Below are positions 1-8,473 of a stretch of 41,061 bases of DNA, piece after piece (positions within the stretch are counted from its first letter, which is position 1; every line of letters begins with the position of its first letter). Below the pieces are notes generated by a model that was not told the origin of the DNA, searched no databases, and saw only the letters and a list, made by a program, of their open reading frames with translations. The position numbers were made by a program, and so were the translations under genes. Source of the stretch: an archaeon (GTDB taxonomy: Archaea > Nanobdellota > Nanobdellia > Pacearchaeales > UBA284); assembly GCA_030612665.1 (NCBI GenBank), contig JAUWNL010000005.1, positions 1 to 41,061 of the forward strand, written 5' to 3'.

Positions 1-66
1 AACCAATGCTTCCTATTACCTCAATTATCATAATAAGAATAAAGAAAGAGGGTTTTTAAAATATTT

Positions 67-366
67 TTATTTGTAAGCATAGAAATTTGGAGGCTCTAGT
101 TTATCAGCAAGTTCTTCTGCTTCTTTAAAAGTAATAGGTAAAAGAATCTCATGAGGATATAATTCAATCATTGGATTTTCTTCTTTTCTCAAATCTCTCG
201 TATGTTCATAATTAATATGCCATTGTCCTTTGACAAAATAAAGCATAGTGAAATGTTTATTGGCTGGAATACTTAATCTGTCTTTTTTCTTTGATTTAAA
301 AGCTGCGTCGCAGATAGAATTAATAAAAAGATTAGAATCTTTAAGCAAAATATCAAGATTTTCCAT
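67..366 (-). CDS. hypothetical protein, 99 aa
   Basis: I do not recognise a family. The ORF starts at ATG and encodes a small soluble mixed alpha/beta protein, with no signal peptide, membrane segment or obvious metal motif. It lies 74 nt downstream of the EF-2 stop on the same strand. The gap is A-rich on the coding strand, so there is no U-rich terminator in it and read-through from the rps12-rps7-EF-2 operon is plausible. A strong ribosome binding site is not visible. The gene could be real, since it is collinear with an operon, but product and function are unknown. Confidence 0.55.
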   Translation of the reverse strand: MENLDILLKDSNLFINSICDAAFKSKKKDRLSIPANKHFTMLYFVKGQWHINYEHTRDLRKEENPMIELYPHEILLPITFKEAEELADKLEPPNFYAYK

Positions 367-440
367 TTTATTTATTTTTTTATTTTATTTTTATTAATCA
401 TTTATTTATTTTTTATTTATTTTTTTATTTTATCTATTAA

Positions 441-2633
441 TTATTGATTCTCGCTCAGACCTTTTCTCTGACGAATTTGCCTTACAATTTTTTGTTGGAG
501 TTCTCTTGGGACCTGAGAAAAAAATTGATCAACAAGGAAAAAAGTTGCGCGACCCTCAGTCGCGCTTCTCAAATCATTGCTCAAACCAAACATCTCGTTG
601 ACTGGCATCTTAGCTTCAATACTAATATGATCCATCTCAGCCTCTTGTTCAACATTCATTAATTGTCCTCTTTTACTCTGGATAATACTATTTATTTCAG
701 CCATAAAGCTCATTGGTCCCTCAAACTTTAATTGTTGGATAGGTTCATAAAGAACAGGAGTAGCATCAAACATACATAATCTAATTGCATCTCTTACAGC
801 TGGAAGAACCTGGGCAGGACCACGATGAATTGCATCTTCATGAAGTTTAGTATCCATTAAAGATATTTTTAATTTAGTACAAGGTTCTCTTGCAAGAGGG
901 CCCTGATCAATAACTTGTTCAAAACCATCCATAACAAGTTCTATAACCTCGCCAATAGCAACAATCCCCCTTGTTTTATCACAAAAAACACAATCTTTAT
1001 AGATTTCCCGATATTGTCTAGCTTCATCATGACTCACTCCATGAATAACTAGCTGCTTGACAAGTCTATCATCTCTCTTCTTGACTCTAACTTTAGATAA
1101 TTCATTAGAACGAATCGCATTATAAACCTGGTCTTCGAGAGGCTCAACAACTATGAAAAAGACATTATGTTTATTTGGGCTTCTTCCCTGGAATTCTCTT
1201 GATTCTTTTTTCACAGTCTCTCTATAAACAACAATTGGCGGGCTTGTATTAATTTCAACATTTTTTTCAGTTCTAATTCTATTTGCAATAATCTCCAAAT
1301 GAAGCTCGCCCATTCCACTAAGAAGATGCTGTCCTGTCTCTTCATTAATTCTAATTTGGATTGAAGGATCCTCTTTTGCTACTTGTTTCAAGACAAGAAT
1401 TAATTTTGGCAAGTCAGAAGGTTTTTTTGCTTCAATAGCTTCAGTAACAACAGGCTCGAAAAGATGGGTTATTTCTTCAAAAGGAGTTTCTGGTTCTAAA
1501 GTTATAGTTTCGCTTACAGCACCGTCAATTCCTCCAATAGCTAAAACATTACCTGCAGGAATTTCTTCCATTGCCTCAGTCTTTATCCCATCATAAATAA
1601 AAACTTGTTGGACTTTTTGTTTTATTTTAGCTCCACCTAAATAAACTTCCATCCCAGCACGAAGCTTTCCAGAAAAAAGTCTGCCAATTGAAAGCTCTTT
1701 CCCTGTCCTGGAATCAATAATAATTCTAGTAATAATAAACGCAACCTCTCCATCAGGATTACAATTAAGAAGGTCTTTGCCAAATTCACTTTCAAGTTCT
1801 CCATGCCATATTTTTGGAATTCTATATTTCTGAGCCTCGATAGGATTAGGATGATGTTTAATAACCATATCGAGAATAACTTCATATAATGGAGCATTTT
1901 CCCATGTCCATTCCTTTCTCTCCTTTTCTTCCATTTTATAAATTTTATCAATATCTTTGAATGAAACTTTCTTTTTTTTCATGTATGGAAGAGATAAAGC
2001 CCAATTATCTCTGGCACTTCCAAAAGCAACACTGCCATCAGCAATATTTACTTGCCATTTTTCTTTATATTCTTCTTCACAGTATTTTTTAATTAATTTA
2101 TTAAAATCATTAATAATCTTCACAACTCTTTCTTGCATTTGTTCAGGCCCTAATTTTAATTCTTTGATAAGTCTGTCAAACTTGTTAATAAATAAAGTTG
2201 GTTTGACCCTTTCACGAACAGCCTGCCTGATTACTGTTTCAGTTTGGGGCATAATTCCTTCGCTTGCACAAACTAAAACTATCGTGCCATCAACAGCCCT
2301 CATTGCCCTAGTAACATTTCCACTAAAATCAATATGTCCAGGAGTATCAATTAAATTAATCAAATATTCATGTCCGTCATATTCATGAACCATAGAAACA
2401 TTTGCAGCATCCACCGTCAATAATCTTTCTTGTTCATCTGAATGTTGCCAAGTCATCATCCCCTTGTCAAGGTCACCAGCATACTTTGAAGCCATCATCC
2501 CTGCAGCAGCAAGAAGATTATCAGTCATTGCTGTTTTTCCATGATGAATATGCGCACTAGTACAGATATTTCTAATATTTTCCTGCTTGAAGATAATTCT
2601 TTTAAATTTATCGACCCTCGTTTCTTTTGCCAT
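441..2633 (-). CDS. fusA: translation elongation factor aEF-2
   Basis: GTPase that drives ribosomal translocation. The 730-residue length fits archaeal EF-2. Visible motifs: P-loop AHIHHGKT (about residues 26-33), switch II DTPGHIDF, the G4 motif NKFD, and near the C terminus DAIHRGPAQ, whose histidine is the site of diphthamide modification in archaea and eukaryotes. The start codon lies 2 nt after the stop of rps7, so the two are almost certainly one transcript and translationally coupled. Order rps12-rps7-EF-2 is the conserved archaeal str operon. No insertion or intein is seen. Track ORFs on the other strand and in other frames here are shadows. Confidence 0.98.
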   Translation of the reverse strand: MAKETRVDKFKRIIFKQENIRNICTSAHIHHGKTAMTDNLLAAAGMMASKYAGDLDKGMMTWQHSDEQERLLTVDAANVSMVHEYDGHEYLINLIDTPGHIDFSGNVTRAMRAVDGTIVLVCASEGIMPQTETVIRQAVRERVKPTLFINKFDRLIKELKLGPEQMQERVVKIINDFNKLIKKYCEEEYKEKWQVNIADGSVAFGSARDNWALSLPYMKKKKVSFKDIDKIYKMEEKERKEWTWENAPLYEVILDMVIKHHPNPIEAQKYRIPKIWHGELESEFGKDLLNCNPDGEVAFIITRIIIDSRTGKELSIGRLFSGKLRAGMEVYLGGAKIKQKVQQVFIYDGIKTEAMEEIPAGNVLAIGGIDGAVSETITLEPETPFEEITHLFEPVVTEAIEAKKPSDLPKLILVLKQVAKEDPSIQIRINEETGQHLLSGMGELHLEIIANRIRTEKNVEINTSPPIVVYRETVKKESREFQGRSPNKHNVFFIVVEPLEDQVYNAIRSNELSKVRVKKRDDRLVKQLVIHGVSHDEARQYREIYKDCVFCDKTRGIVAIGEVIELVMDGFEQVIDQGPLAREPCTKLKISLMDTKLHEDAIHRGPAQVLPAVRDAIRLCMFDATPVLYEPIQQLKFEGPMSFMAEINSIIQSKRGQLMNVEQEAEMDHISIEAKMPVNEMFGLSNDLRSATEGRATFFLVDQFFSQVPRELQQKIVRQIRQRKGLSENQ

Positions 2634-2635
2634 TT

Positions 2636-3220
2636 TTATCTTGCTGAATCTGCCTGCTTTTCCATTTCATTTCTTTTCATAATTGCATTGCTTTCATTAC
2701 TCTTTTCAGCAGCAGCCATAATTTCCAGAGCAAGAGTTTCAGAAATCTTCTTTTTTTTATTGAACGATCTATCATAAGCTCCATGAATAATGTTTCTAAG
2801 AGCAAGACTGATTCTTCTCATGGGAGAACAATCAACAGCCTGAGGATATCTTGCTCCACCATATTCAATTGTAGTTACTTCATCTTTTGGAGCAGCATGC
2901 TCTATAGCCTTTACAAGGATTTGAATAGGATTCTGTTTAGTTTTCTCTTCAATAATTTTAAATGCCTTGATAACAACATTTGCTTGTTTAGTATAATGTC
3001 CAGTTGTCTTTGTTATTACTCTATGTCTCTTACCTCTATGGCCTGCAACACTCAAAAGATTAATCAATCTTTCAATAATATTAATCTTAGCTTTGGCAAA
3101 TTTTTCGCGATGACGTCCGTGACTTTTAACAACTAATCTAACATCCAAATTTATATATTTCTTAAGTCCAAAATCTTCAACCTTAACATCCTGTGTATCA
3201 TATAAACCAAAAATCTTCAT
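2636..3220 (-). CDS. rps7: 30S ribosomal protein uS7
   Basis: Small-subunit protein that nucleates assembly of the 3' major domain of 16S rRNA and contacts the E site. The 194-residue sequence has the uS7 core, including KRHRVITKTTGHYTKQANVV and the GGARYPQAVDCSPMRR segment, with the longer N-terminal region usual in archaea. It follows rps12 by 14 nt, with purine-rich AAGGTAAA just before the ATG, and precedes EF-2 by 2 nt. The C-terminal tail is highly charged and probably variable. Confidence 0.97.
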   Translation of the reverse strand: MKIFGLYDTQDVKVEDFGLKKYINLDVRLVVKSHGRHREKFAKAKINIIERLINLLSVAGHRGKRHRVITKTTGHYTKQANVVIKAFKIIEEKTKQNPIQILVKAIEHAAPKDEVTTIEYGGARYPQAVDCSPMRRISLALRNIIHGAYDRSFNKKKKISETLALEIMAAAEKSNESNAIMKRNEMEKQADSAR

Positions 3221-3234
3221 TTTACCTTTTCCTT

Positions 3235-3657
3235 TTATCTCCTACCTTTTTCAATCTTGCCGCGAACGAGTTGTTTAAGTGATTGATCATTTACTTTAAT
3301 TACTTGCCATCTTACTCCAGGAATATCTCCTTTAGCACGACCCTGTTTTCCCCCTATTGATTCAATAATAACCTCATCATGCTCATCAATATATTTTTGA
3401 GCAAGATTACCTGGGATGAAGGCAGAAACTTGTTTATTGTTTTTAATAAGCTGAACTCTGCAGCATTTTCTCATTGCTGAATTTGGCTGCTTTGCTTCTT
3501 TTTGAAATTTTTCTAAGACAATGCCCTTGGCCTGACTTGAGCCCTTGAGAGGATCAGACTTTTCCCTAAGGTTAAGTGCTCTTTTTTTATAAATCCAATT
3601 ATGCCAACGCATCTTCTTTCGTTTCTTTTTCAATTGTCTAGCGCCAAATAATCCCAT
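3235..3657 (-). CDS. rps12: 30S ribosomal protein uS12
   Basis: Decoding-centre protein of the small subunit. The diagnostic [18 protein letters not shown] segment and the GDIPGVRW block are present; 140 residues and a basic N terminus fit the archaeal type. First gene of the str-type operon rps12-rps7-EF-2. A TTTATAAA element about 40 nt upstream of the ATG, preceded on this strand by purine-rich sequence, is the likely promoter and is shared with the divergent phosphoesterase gene. Confidence 0.97.
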   Translation of the reverse strand: MGLFGARQLKKKRKKMRWHNWIYKKRALNLREKSDPLKGSSQAKGIVLEKFQKEAKQPNSAMRKCCRVQLIKNNKQVSAFIPGNLAQKYIDEHDEVIIESIGGKQGRAKGDIPGVRWQVIKVNDQSLKQLVRGKIEKGRR

Positions 3658-3693
3658 TTTAGATAATAGAATAATAAAATACCCACAAATAGC

Positions 3694-3701
3694 TTTATAA
3701 A
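3694..3701. promoter_or_regulatory. shared palindromic TATA box between divergent genes
   Basis: TTTATAAA sits at the middle of the 73-nt gap between rps12 (-) and the phosphoesterase gene (+). Rightward it is about 30 nt before the ATG at 3731, which fits a leaderless mRNA. Leftward it is about 40 nt before the rps12 ATG, preceded by the purine run AAAAAGA. The symmetric box could serve both directions. Confidence 0.6.
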
Positions 3702-3730
3702 TCTTTTTGCCTTAATCAGAAAATAACAAA

Positions 3731-4558
3731 ATGAAAATTTTAGCAATAGGAGATTTTCATGGGAAAATCCCTAAAAATTTAAAGCAAGTAATAAAGAAAG
3801 AAAAAATTGATGTTGTCCTGTCACAGGGAGATTTTCCCCCTTATGATAAAATAAGGAAAATTGCTTTTAAATTAATGAGAGAAGATTCTGAAAAAAAGTG
3901 GTATGAAGTTGTAGGAAAGAAAAAAGCAAGAAAATGGTTAAATAAAGAATTAATAAAAATAAAAGAAGTGTTAAAAAAATTAAATTCTCTTAAATTACCT
4001 ATTTATCTAGTTCCTGGAAACGTTGATTTTGTAGGGAATAAAAAATCGGGAGGGGAATATGAAAAAAAAGACCGCTTTAGTAAAATTCTTAAAAGATATA
4101 AGAAAATAAAAAATTGTCATAATAAACTCAGAGGTTGTGGTAGTTTTCAGATAATTGGTTATGGTATATCTTCAGCCCCAGAAATCAAAGAAGGAACTAA
4201 AAAGGAGAAAAGAAAATATAGAAAAAGGTATAAGAAAATTAATGAATTATTCAAAAGAGCGGAGAAGAAAAAGAAATCAACAATTTTTCTATCACACAAT
4301 GTGCCTTATAAAAGTAAGTTAGACAAAATAACAAATAAACAATCACCAAAATACGGAAAACATTGGGGTTCAATAATCGTAAAAGATATGATTAAGAAAT
4401 ATAGGCCGGTATTATGTATTGCTGGTCATATACATGAGAACCAAGGAAAAGATAAAATTGGGAAAACTATGGCAGTGAATCCTGGTCCAGCCAGAGAAGG
4501 AAAATATGCAATAATAACAATTAAAGATAATAAATTAGAAGTAAAATTCAAAAGATGA
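3731..4558 (+). CDS. calcineurin-like metallophosphoesterase
   Basis: Predicted two-metal phosphoesterase of the calcineurin-like superfamily; the substrate cannot be read from sequence. Motifs in order: GDFHG near the N terminus, QGDFP, PGNVDF (the GNH/D motif), SHN and GHIHE, which together supply the dimetal ligands. 275 residues, very lysine-rich, with lysine-rich loops between the motifs. Soluble: no signal or membrane segment. The stop overlaps the start of the next gene as ATGA, so the two are translationally coupled and probably act together. Confidence 0.88.
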   Translation: MKILAIGDFHGKIPKNLKQVIKKEKIDVVLSQGDFPPYDKIRKIAFKLMREDSEKKWYEVVGKKKARKWLNKELIKIKEVLKKLNSLKLPIYLVPGNVDFVGNKKSGGEYEKKDRFSKILKRYKKIKNCHNKLRGCGSFQIIGYGISSAPEIKEGTKKEKRKYRKRYKKINELFKRAEKKKKSTIFLSHNVPYKSKLDKITNKQSPKYGKHWGSIIVKDMIKKYRPVLCIAGHIHENQGKDKIGKTMAVNPGPAREGKYAIITIKDNKLEVKFKR

Positions 4559-4929
4559 TATCTTATCAAGATGCCCCAGACATCAGAAGAAAAGTTGAAA
4601 GTATAATTCTCAAACTTAAATTTAATCATATTCCTTTCGAAAGACTTCATTGTATCAGGAGCAATGGCAGTGCAAGCAGAAATATTATTGCCAGATGTCA
4701 TGCCTTACCGAAGATAATGCAAAAATGTCTAAAGGTCCAAGCTTCTTATATTATTGAGATAATAAGTGAAAATTTTGATAATATGAAAGAAGAAGAGCAA
4801 ATGAAAACTCTGATTCACGAAATTCTGCATATTCCAAAGACATTTGGCGGGGGATTTAAACATCATAACACCATTTCTAAAAGAAAAGTTGATTTTTTAT
4901 TCAAAAAATTTAAGAGCACTTTCCAATGA
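4555..4929 (+). CDS. putative zinc metallopeptidase (HExxH)
   Basis: Small 124-residue protein with LIHEILHIPKTFGGGFKHH: an HExxH zinc motif followed by a further His pair. This resembles the small 'putative metallopeptidase' family found in archaea and phages. The N-terminal half (DAPDIRRKVESIILKL) matches the usual start of that family, which supports the ATG at 4555. ATGA overlap with the upstream phosphoesterase implies coupled translation. No secretion signal. Substrate unknown; some members may be structural or regulatory rather than proteolytic. Confidence 0.72.
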   Translation: MISYQDAPDIRRKVESIILKLKFNHIPFERLHCIRSNGSASRNIIARCHALPKIMQKCLKVQASYIIEIISENFDNMKEEEQMKTLIHEILHIPKTFGGGFKHHNTISKRKVDFLFKKFKSTFQ

Positions 4930-4950
4930 ATGCTAATTTCCCGTCGTGGA

Positions 4951-4970
4951 ACGAAAGGTTTAAATAGCAT
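4951..4970 (+). promoter_or_regulatory. promoter of the small basic protein gene
   Basis: ACGAAAGGTTTAAATAGCAT is a textbook archaeal BRE (CGAAAGG) plus TATA (TTTAAATA). A start about 25 nt downstream gives a 5' UTR of roughly 55 nt that contains the strong Shine-Dalgarno AGGAGGTT at 5031-5038, just before the ATG at 5046. Confidence 0.75.
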
Positions 4971-5045
4971 TTATGGTTATTATTCTTGAAAATCATATTA
5001 AATATTTAAATTTTAAAAACCAAAGGTAAAAGGAGGTTAAACAAA

Positions 5046-5198
5046 ATGGGAAAAGTTCTTGTGAAGAATGTAATAAAAAGAAAAAAAGGTTATCTTTATT
5101 ACGTCGACGGTAAGGGAAATGTCTGTGAAGCAAAGATGGCTCGCGGCGGAAGAAAGAAGAAAAAGAAGAAAGCTAAGAAAAAGAAAAAAAAGAAGTAA
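5046..5198 (+). CDS. small lysine-tailed basic protein, 50 aa
   Basis: Too short for the ORF track but well supported: consensus BRE/TATA upstream, Shine-Dalgarno AGGAGGTT with good spacing, and a T-rich terminator after the stop. The product has a compact N-terminal half (VKRKKGYLYYVDGKGNV-like, with residues YYVDGKGNVCEAKMARGG) and a C-terminal tail that is almost all lysine (RKKKKKKAKKKKKKK). The signals indicate high expression. The sequence suggests an abundant nucleic-acid-binding protein, either chromatin-like or ribosome-associated; I cannot assign a named family. CGCGGCGG codons in the middle are GC-rich for this genome. Confidence 0.8.
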   Translation: MGKVLVKNVIKRKKGYLYYVDGKGNVCEAKMARGGRKKKKKKAKKKKKKK

Positions 5199-5206
5199 AT
5201 TTCTAG

Positions 5207-5281
5207 ATAATTTATTTTTTATTTTATTTCTTTTTTATTTTCTTTTTTACTTTTATTTTCTTTTTTATTTATTATTATTTT
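5207..5281 (+). terminator. T-rich archaeal terminator
   Basis: Repeated T5-T6 tracts separated by single A or C residues follow the 5198 stop on the coding strand and fill the gap to the convergent ligase gene. This is the usual form of archaeal intrinsic terminator, without a hairpin. Confidence 0.7.
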
Positions 5282-7054
5282 CTATTTGTTTTTTATTCTA
5301 AATCTTGTTGATACATGTTTTTGCATTCTAAATAATTTTTCTATTTCTTTGACTGTAGTAGAATCATCTTCCTTCTTGTCACGAATCCATCCCTGAATTC
5401 TTGGAAACCTAAGAGCATAACCTGGCTCATTTTTTTTCTTGCCTGCAGTATGCATTGGACTTTTTGTGATTTCATCCGCCTTGATAGTAAAAACATATTT
5501 AGGAATACACCAAATATCAGCCTTAATAAGAGAATCAACACGAGCATGTTTCTTTTTAACTTTAATTTTATCGAGAATCTTTCGAATCTCCACCCATTTT
5601 TTTTCACTAAGACCAGAACCAATTCTAGCTATTGTTTTAAATTCATCTTTCTTTTTATCATAAACAGTCCCCAACAAAGCACCAATTCCGAACTTAACCC
5701 TCTTTCCTCTACCTTTGAAATAACCAACTATGACAACATCAATTGTATCTTTCAACTCACTCTTATAACTTCTCTTCAATTTAATCCAATTAAAGTTTCG
5801 CGCTCCTGCTTGATAACCTGAATCAAGTCTTTTAGCAATAATCCCCTCAGTTCCACGACTTATATTTTCTTCAAAAAATTTCTCAAGTTTCTCTGGATCC
5901 TTAGTCACAATCTTTTCAGCAAGACGAATCACAAACCCTTTTCTGATAATCTTCTTGAGAAGAGAACCTCTTTCATGATATGGTTTTTGTGTCAAATCAT
6001 TGCCATTTAAGTATAAAATATCAAATGAAAAAAGCACGACAGGTAGTTTTTGTGCTTTTTCTTTTACTTTATGTTTTCTTTTTCTTGTTATTGTAACTTG
6101 GAAAGGAAATAATTCATCTGCTTCTTCATTATAACCAACTGCCTCTCCCTCAATAATAAAACTCTCTGCTTTAATCTGTTTTTTCAAGGCAGCAATTATA
6201 TCAGGGAACATGTGTGTCATTTGCTCTTGATTCCGAGAAAAAATTTCTATCTTGTTTCCTTTTTTCTTTTTATGAATCTGAAGACGGAAACCATCATATT
6301 TTGTCTCGACAGCACATTTACCTATTTTTTTAATTATATCTTTAGCATTAGGTAATCTTTCAGCAAGAGCCATCCTGATAGGCGAGCCAACTTGAACCTT
6401 AAACTTCCTCAAACTTTTAACTCCTTTTTTAAACAAGGTGGAGGCAACAAGAGCAAGATCAGAACATAAATTATAAGCTCTCTCAATTTCAGGACGTAAT
6501 TTCATTCTATCTCCGCTCACAGCCTTACTAAGAGAATCCATAATTGTTGGATCTCCAATTCCTAACCTCATTCTTCCAAGAACAAATCTTACAACATACC
6601 TTGCTTCAATCGAAGATAAATGAGTAAGTAAACCATTCAACATGCCAATTTTTCTTTCAACACTTCCTGCTCCACCAACCATAGCGATTTTCATAAGTTT
6701 TTCATAAACTTCAGTAATACTTAATTTTCTAGAAGGAATAAGAGTTTTTTGTTTTCTCACGAGAAATTGTTCAGCCACAAGTCCAAGGTCTCCCTTTTTC
6801 TTATATAATTTTTCAACTTCAGATATCTTTCTACCACTTGCTTTAGCTATTGCTCGCTCAACCATTTTTTCAGCCATATTAAACTCAATACCCTTAAAAG
6901 AGGGCACTAATTTTTCCTGGGAAAAATAAACTGTCTCGTCAATTTCTGTTCTCGAGACTTTTTTAAAAAAACTGCTTAGAATCTCGAACATCTCAAGTCT
7001 TTTCGTAGTTCCCTCGACTTTCTCAAAAACACGGGCAAGTTCTAAAAATAACAT
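5282..7054 (-). CDS. lig: ATP-dependent DNA ligase
   Basis: Seals nicks in replication and repair through an enzyme-AMP intermediate. Motif I KYDGFRLQIH (catalytic lysine at about residue 240), motif Ia SRNQEQMTHMFP, motif III FSFDILYLNG, motif IV EGIIAKRL, motif V WIKLKRSYK, and the C-terminal OB-fold with RFPRIQGWIRDKK are all present. An N-terminal DNA-binding domain precedes motif I, as in archaeal and eukaryotic ligase I types. The track starts at TTG 7069; I prefer the ATG at 7054 (MLFLELARVFEKVE), which matches the usual family start. A possible TATA (TTTTTAAATAGT) lies at 7137-7148. Confidence 0.96.
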   Translation of the reverse strand: MLFLELARVFEKVEGTTKRLEMFEILSSFFKKVSRTEIDETVYFSQEKLVPSFKGIEFNMAEKMVERAIAKASGRKISEVEKLYKKKGDLGLVAEQFLVRKQKTLIPSRKLSITEVYEKLMKIAMVGGAGSVERKIGMLNGLLTHLSSIEARYVVRFVLGRMRLGIGDPTIMDSLSKAVSGDRMKLRPEIERAYNLCSDLALVASTLFKKGVKSLRKFKVQVGSPIRMALAERLPNAKDIIKKIGKCAVETKYDGFRLQIHKKKKGNKIEIFSRNQEQMTHMFPDIIAALKKQIKAESFIIEGEAVGYNEEADELFPFQVTITRKRKHKVKEKAQKLPVVLFSFDILYLNGNDLTQKPYHERGSLLKKIIRKGFVIRLAEKIVTKDPEKLEKFFEENISRGTEGIIAKRLDSGYQAGARNFNWIKLKRSYKSELKDTIDVVIVGYFKGRGKRVKFGIGALLGTVYDKKKDEFKTIARIGSGLSEKKWVEIRKILDKIKVKKKHARVDSLIKADIWCIPKYVFTIKADEITKSPMHTAGKKKNEPGYALRFPRIQGWIRDKKEDDSTTVKEIEKLFRMQKHVSTRFRIKNK

Positions 7055-7162
7055 GATAAAACAAAACAAAACTCTTTTTTATTCTTTTCTTATTCTTCTC
7101 TTGTCCTTTTTCTTGATAAATAGAAGGATTATTCACTATTTAAAAATGACTACATTAGAAAG

Positions 7163-7172
7163 TTTTATAAAT
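7163..7172 (+). promoter_or_regulatory. TATA box of the M23 peptidase gene
   Basis: AAAGTTTTATAAATAAT has a TATA core at 7163-7172, about 25 nt before the ATG at 7193. That spacing puts the transcription start at or beside the start codon, so the mRNA is probably leaderless. It supports the annotated start. Confidence 0.6.
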
Positions 7173-7192
7173 AATAGTATCGTCGACATTTT

Positions 7193-8440
7193 ATGGTTAA
7201 GGTGAGAATAGATAGTAAACTCAAAGATATGTCTGCAGAAGCATTTTTAGAATTAGCAAAAGAAATAAATGAAAGTTCTCTTGAAGAACTAAATCTAAAA
7301 CCCAACCTTCCGAAATATGTTATAAGAGCTGCTTACAATAGAAATAAAAAAACTAGAGAAATAGGAAAAAACCTCTCCTTTTTGCTTGATTTATCCAAAG
7401 AAAAGCGTGAAAATATAAAAATTTATGATGATCAATATAAATCAGAAAAATTTAATTCCATATTAAATGATAAAAAATATTCCAGTGATTCTCGTAAAAA
7501 ACTTTCACAATTTGTGGATAGAAAAGTAATTCTCGAACAATCAAGATTATCTAGAATTTGGAAACCAAGTTATGTTTTTGCATTATTCTTAGCAACTGTA
7601 ATGGGCATTGGTTTTATGCCTGCTAAATATGCATATGATTCAACTGAAGAGGCAATTAAAAATCATAAAACAAAACAAGAATTTATGAGATATGTTGAAG
7701 CTAAAGAAAATCTTCAAGACTTTATAGAAGAAAACGAAATAATCCAAATAAGAACACAAAAAGAAATTGAAAATCTTGAAAAAGCAATAGTAGATAAAAA
7801 AGCAAGTAAATTTTTCTGTATCTGTCCTTTAGATTCTATAAATAAAGATCATATCACTGGTGCAAGAGCATTTGGTTGGAGAATCCATCCAGTTCATAGA
7901 ACTGCCACTGGAGGACCAATACAAAAACATCACGATGGAATAGATATGGGGATAAAATATGGTAAAAAAATTTTTGCAGTGAAAAAAGGAAAAGTTATGA
8001 AAGTCGGATATAATAAAGAAGGTTATGGGTGGTATGTAGATATAGAACATGAAGGAAGATGGATGACTAAATATGGTCATCTAAGAAAAGATCCTAAATT
8101 AAAAGTAGGTGAAGAACTAGAAGAAGAAGAATTTATAGGTTATGTTGGATCAACAGGAGTATCCACAAGTGCCCATTTACATTTCGAAATTAGAAAAAAA
8201 GTAAAAAATAAATGGCATCCAACAAATCCACTGCCTTTAATAAAAACAAAAGAAGAATTAAAATATTTAAATAAAGATATAACTTTTTTAGAAGCTCAAG
8301 CAGATTCTCAACAAACTCAATATTCTTCCCTCATTTCAAGTAAAGATAGTCTTGAAAAAGAAATACTCCAAGAGCACGCAAGGCATGATTCAATTGGAGA
8401 TTATATCAACAATGCCAACATGCTAAAATTAATCTTCTGA
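7193..8440 (+). CDS. membrane-anchored M23 (LytM-type) metallopeptidase
   Basis: 415 residues: a charged N-terminal cytoplasmic part, one membrane segment (about 124-142, YVFALFLATVMGIGF), a coiled-coil stretch, an M23 domain (about 216-345) and a C-terminal coiled coil. M23 signature residues are intact: H247 and D251 in HHDGIDMG, the YGHL motif, and H328/H330 in SAHLHFE (first His catalytic, second a zinc ligand by analogy with LytM). Known M23 enzymes cut peptide cross-links of bacterial murein, which archaea lack. The protein may therefore act on other cells' walls, on surface proteins, or as a divisome-type scaffold. It probably has a leaderless mRNA. Confidence 0.88.
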   Translation: MVKVRIDSKLKDMSAEAFLELAKEINESSLEELNLKPNLPKYVIRAAYNRNKKTREIGKNLSFLLDLSKEKRENIKIYDDQYKSEKFNSILNDKKYSSDSRKKLSQFVDRKVILEQSRLSRIWKPSYVFALFLATVMGIGFMPAKYAYDSTEEAIKNHKTKQEFMRYVEAKENLQDFIEENEIIQIRTQKEIENLEKAIVDKKASKFFCICPLDSINKDHITGARAFGWRIHPVHRTATGGPIQKHHDGIDMGIKYGKKIFAVKKGKVMKVGYNKEGYGWYVDIEHEGRWMTKYGHLRKDPKLKVGEELEEEEFIGYVGSTGVSTSAHLHFEIRKKVKNKWHPTNPLPLIKTKEELKYLNKDITFLEAQADSQQTQYSSLISSKDSLEKEILQEHARHDSIGDYINNANMLKLIF

Positions 8441-8473
8441 TATTCTAATCCCTTAACATCTTATTCTAATCTT

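Noticed and set aside
444-2388. Plus-strand ORFs opposite EF-2, and other shadows listed in the track over rps7, ligase, ftsZ, gatD, dnaG and aEF-1A
   Set aside because: They are antisense or out-of-frame readings of strongly conserved genes and have no independent support.
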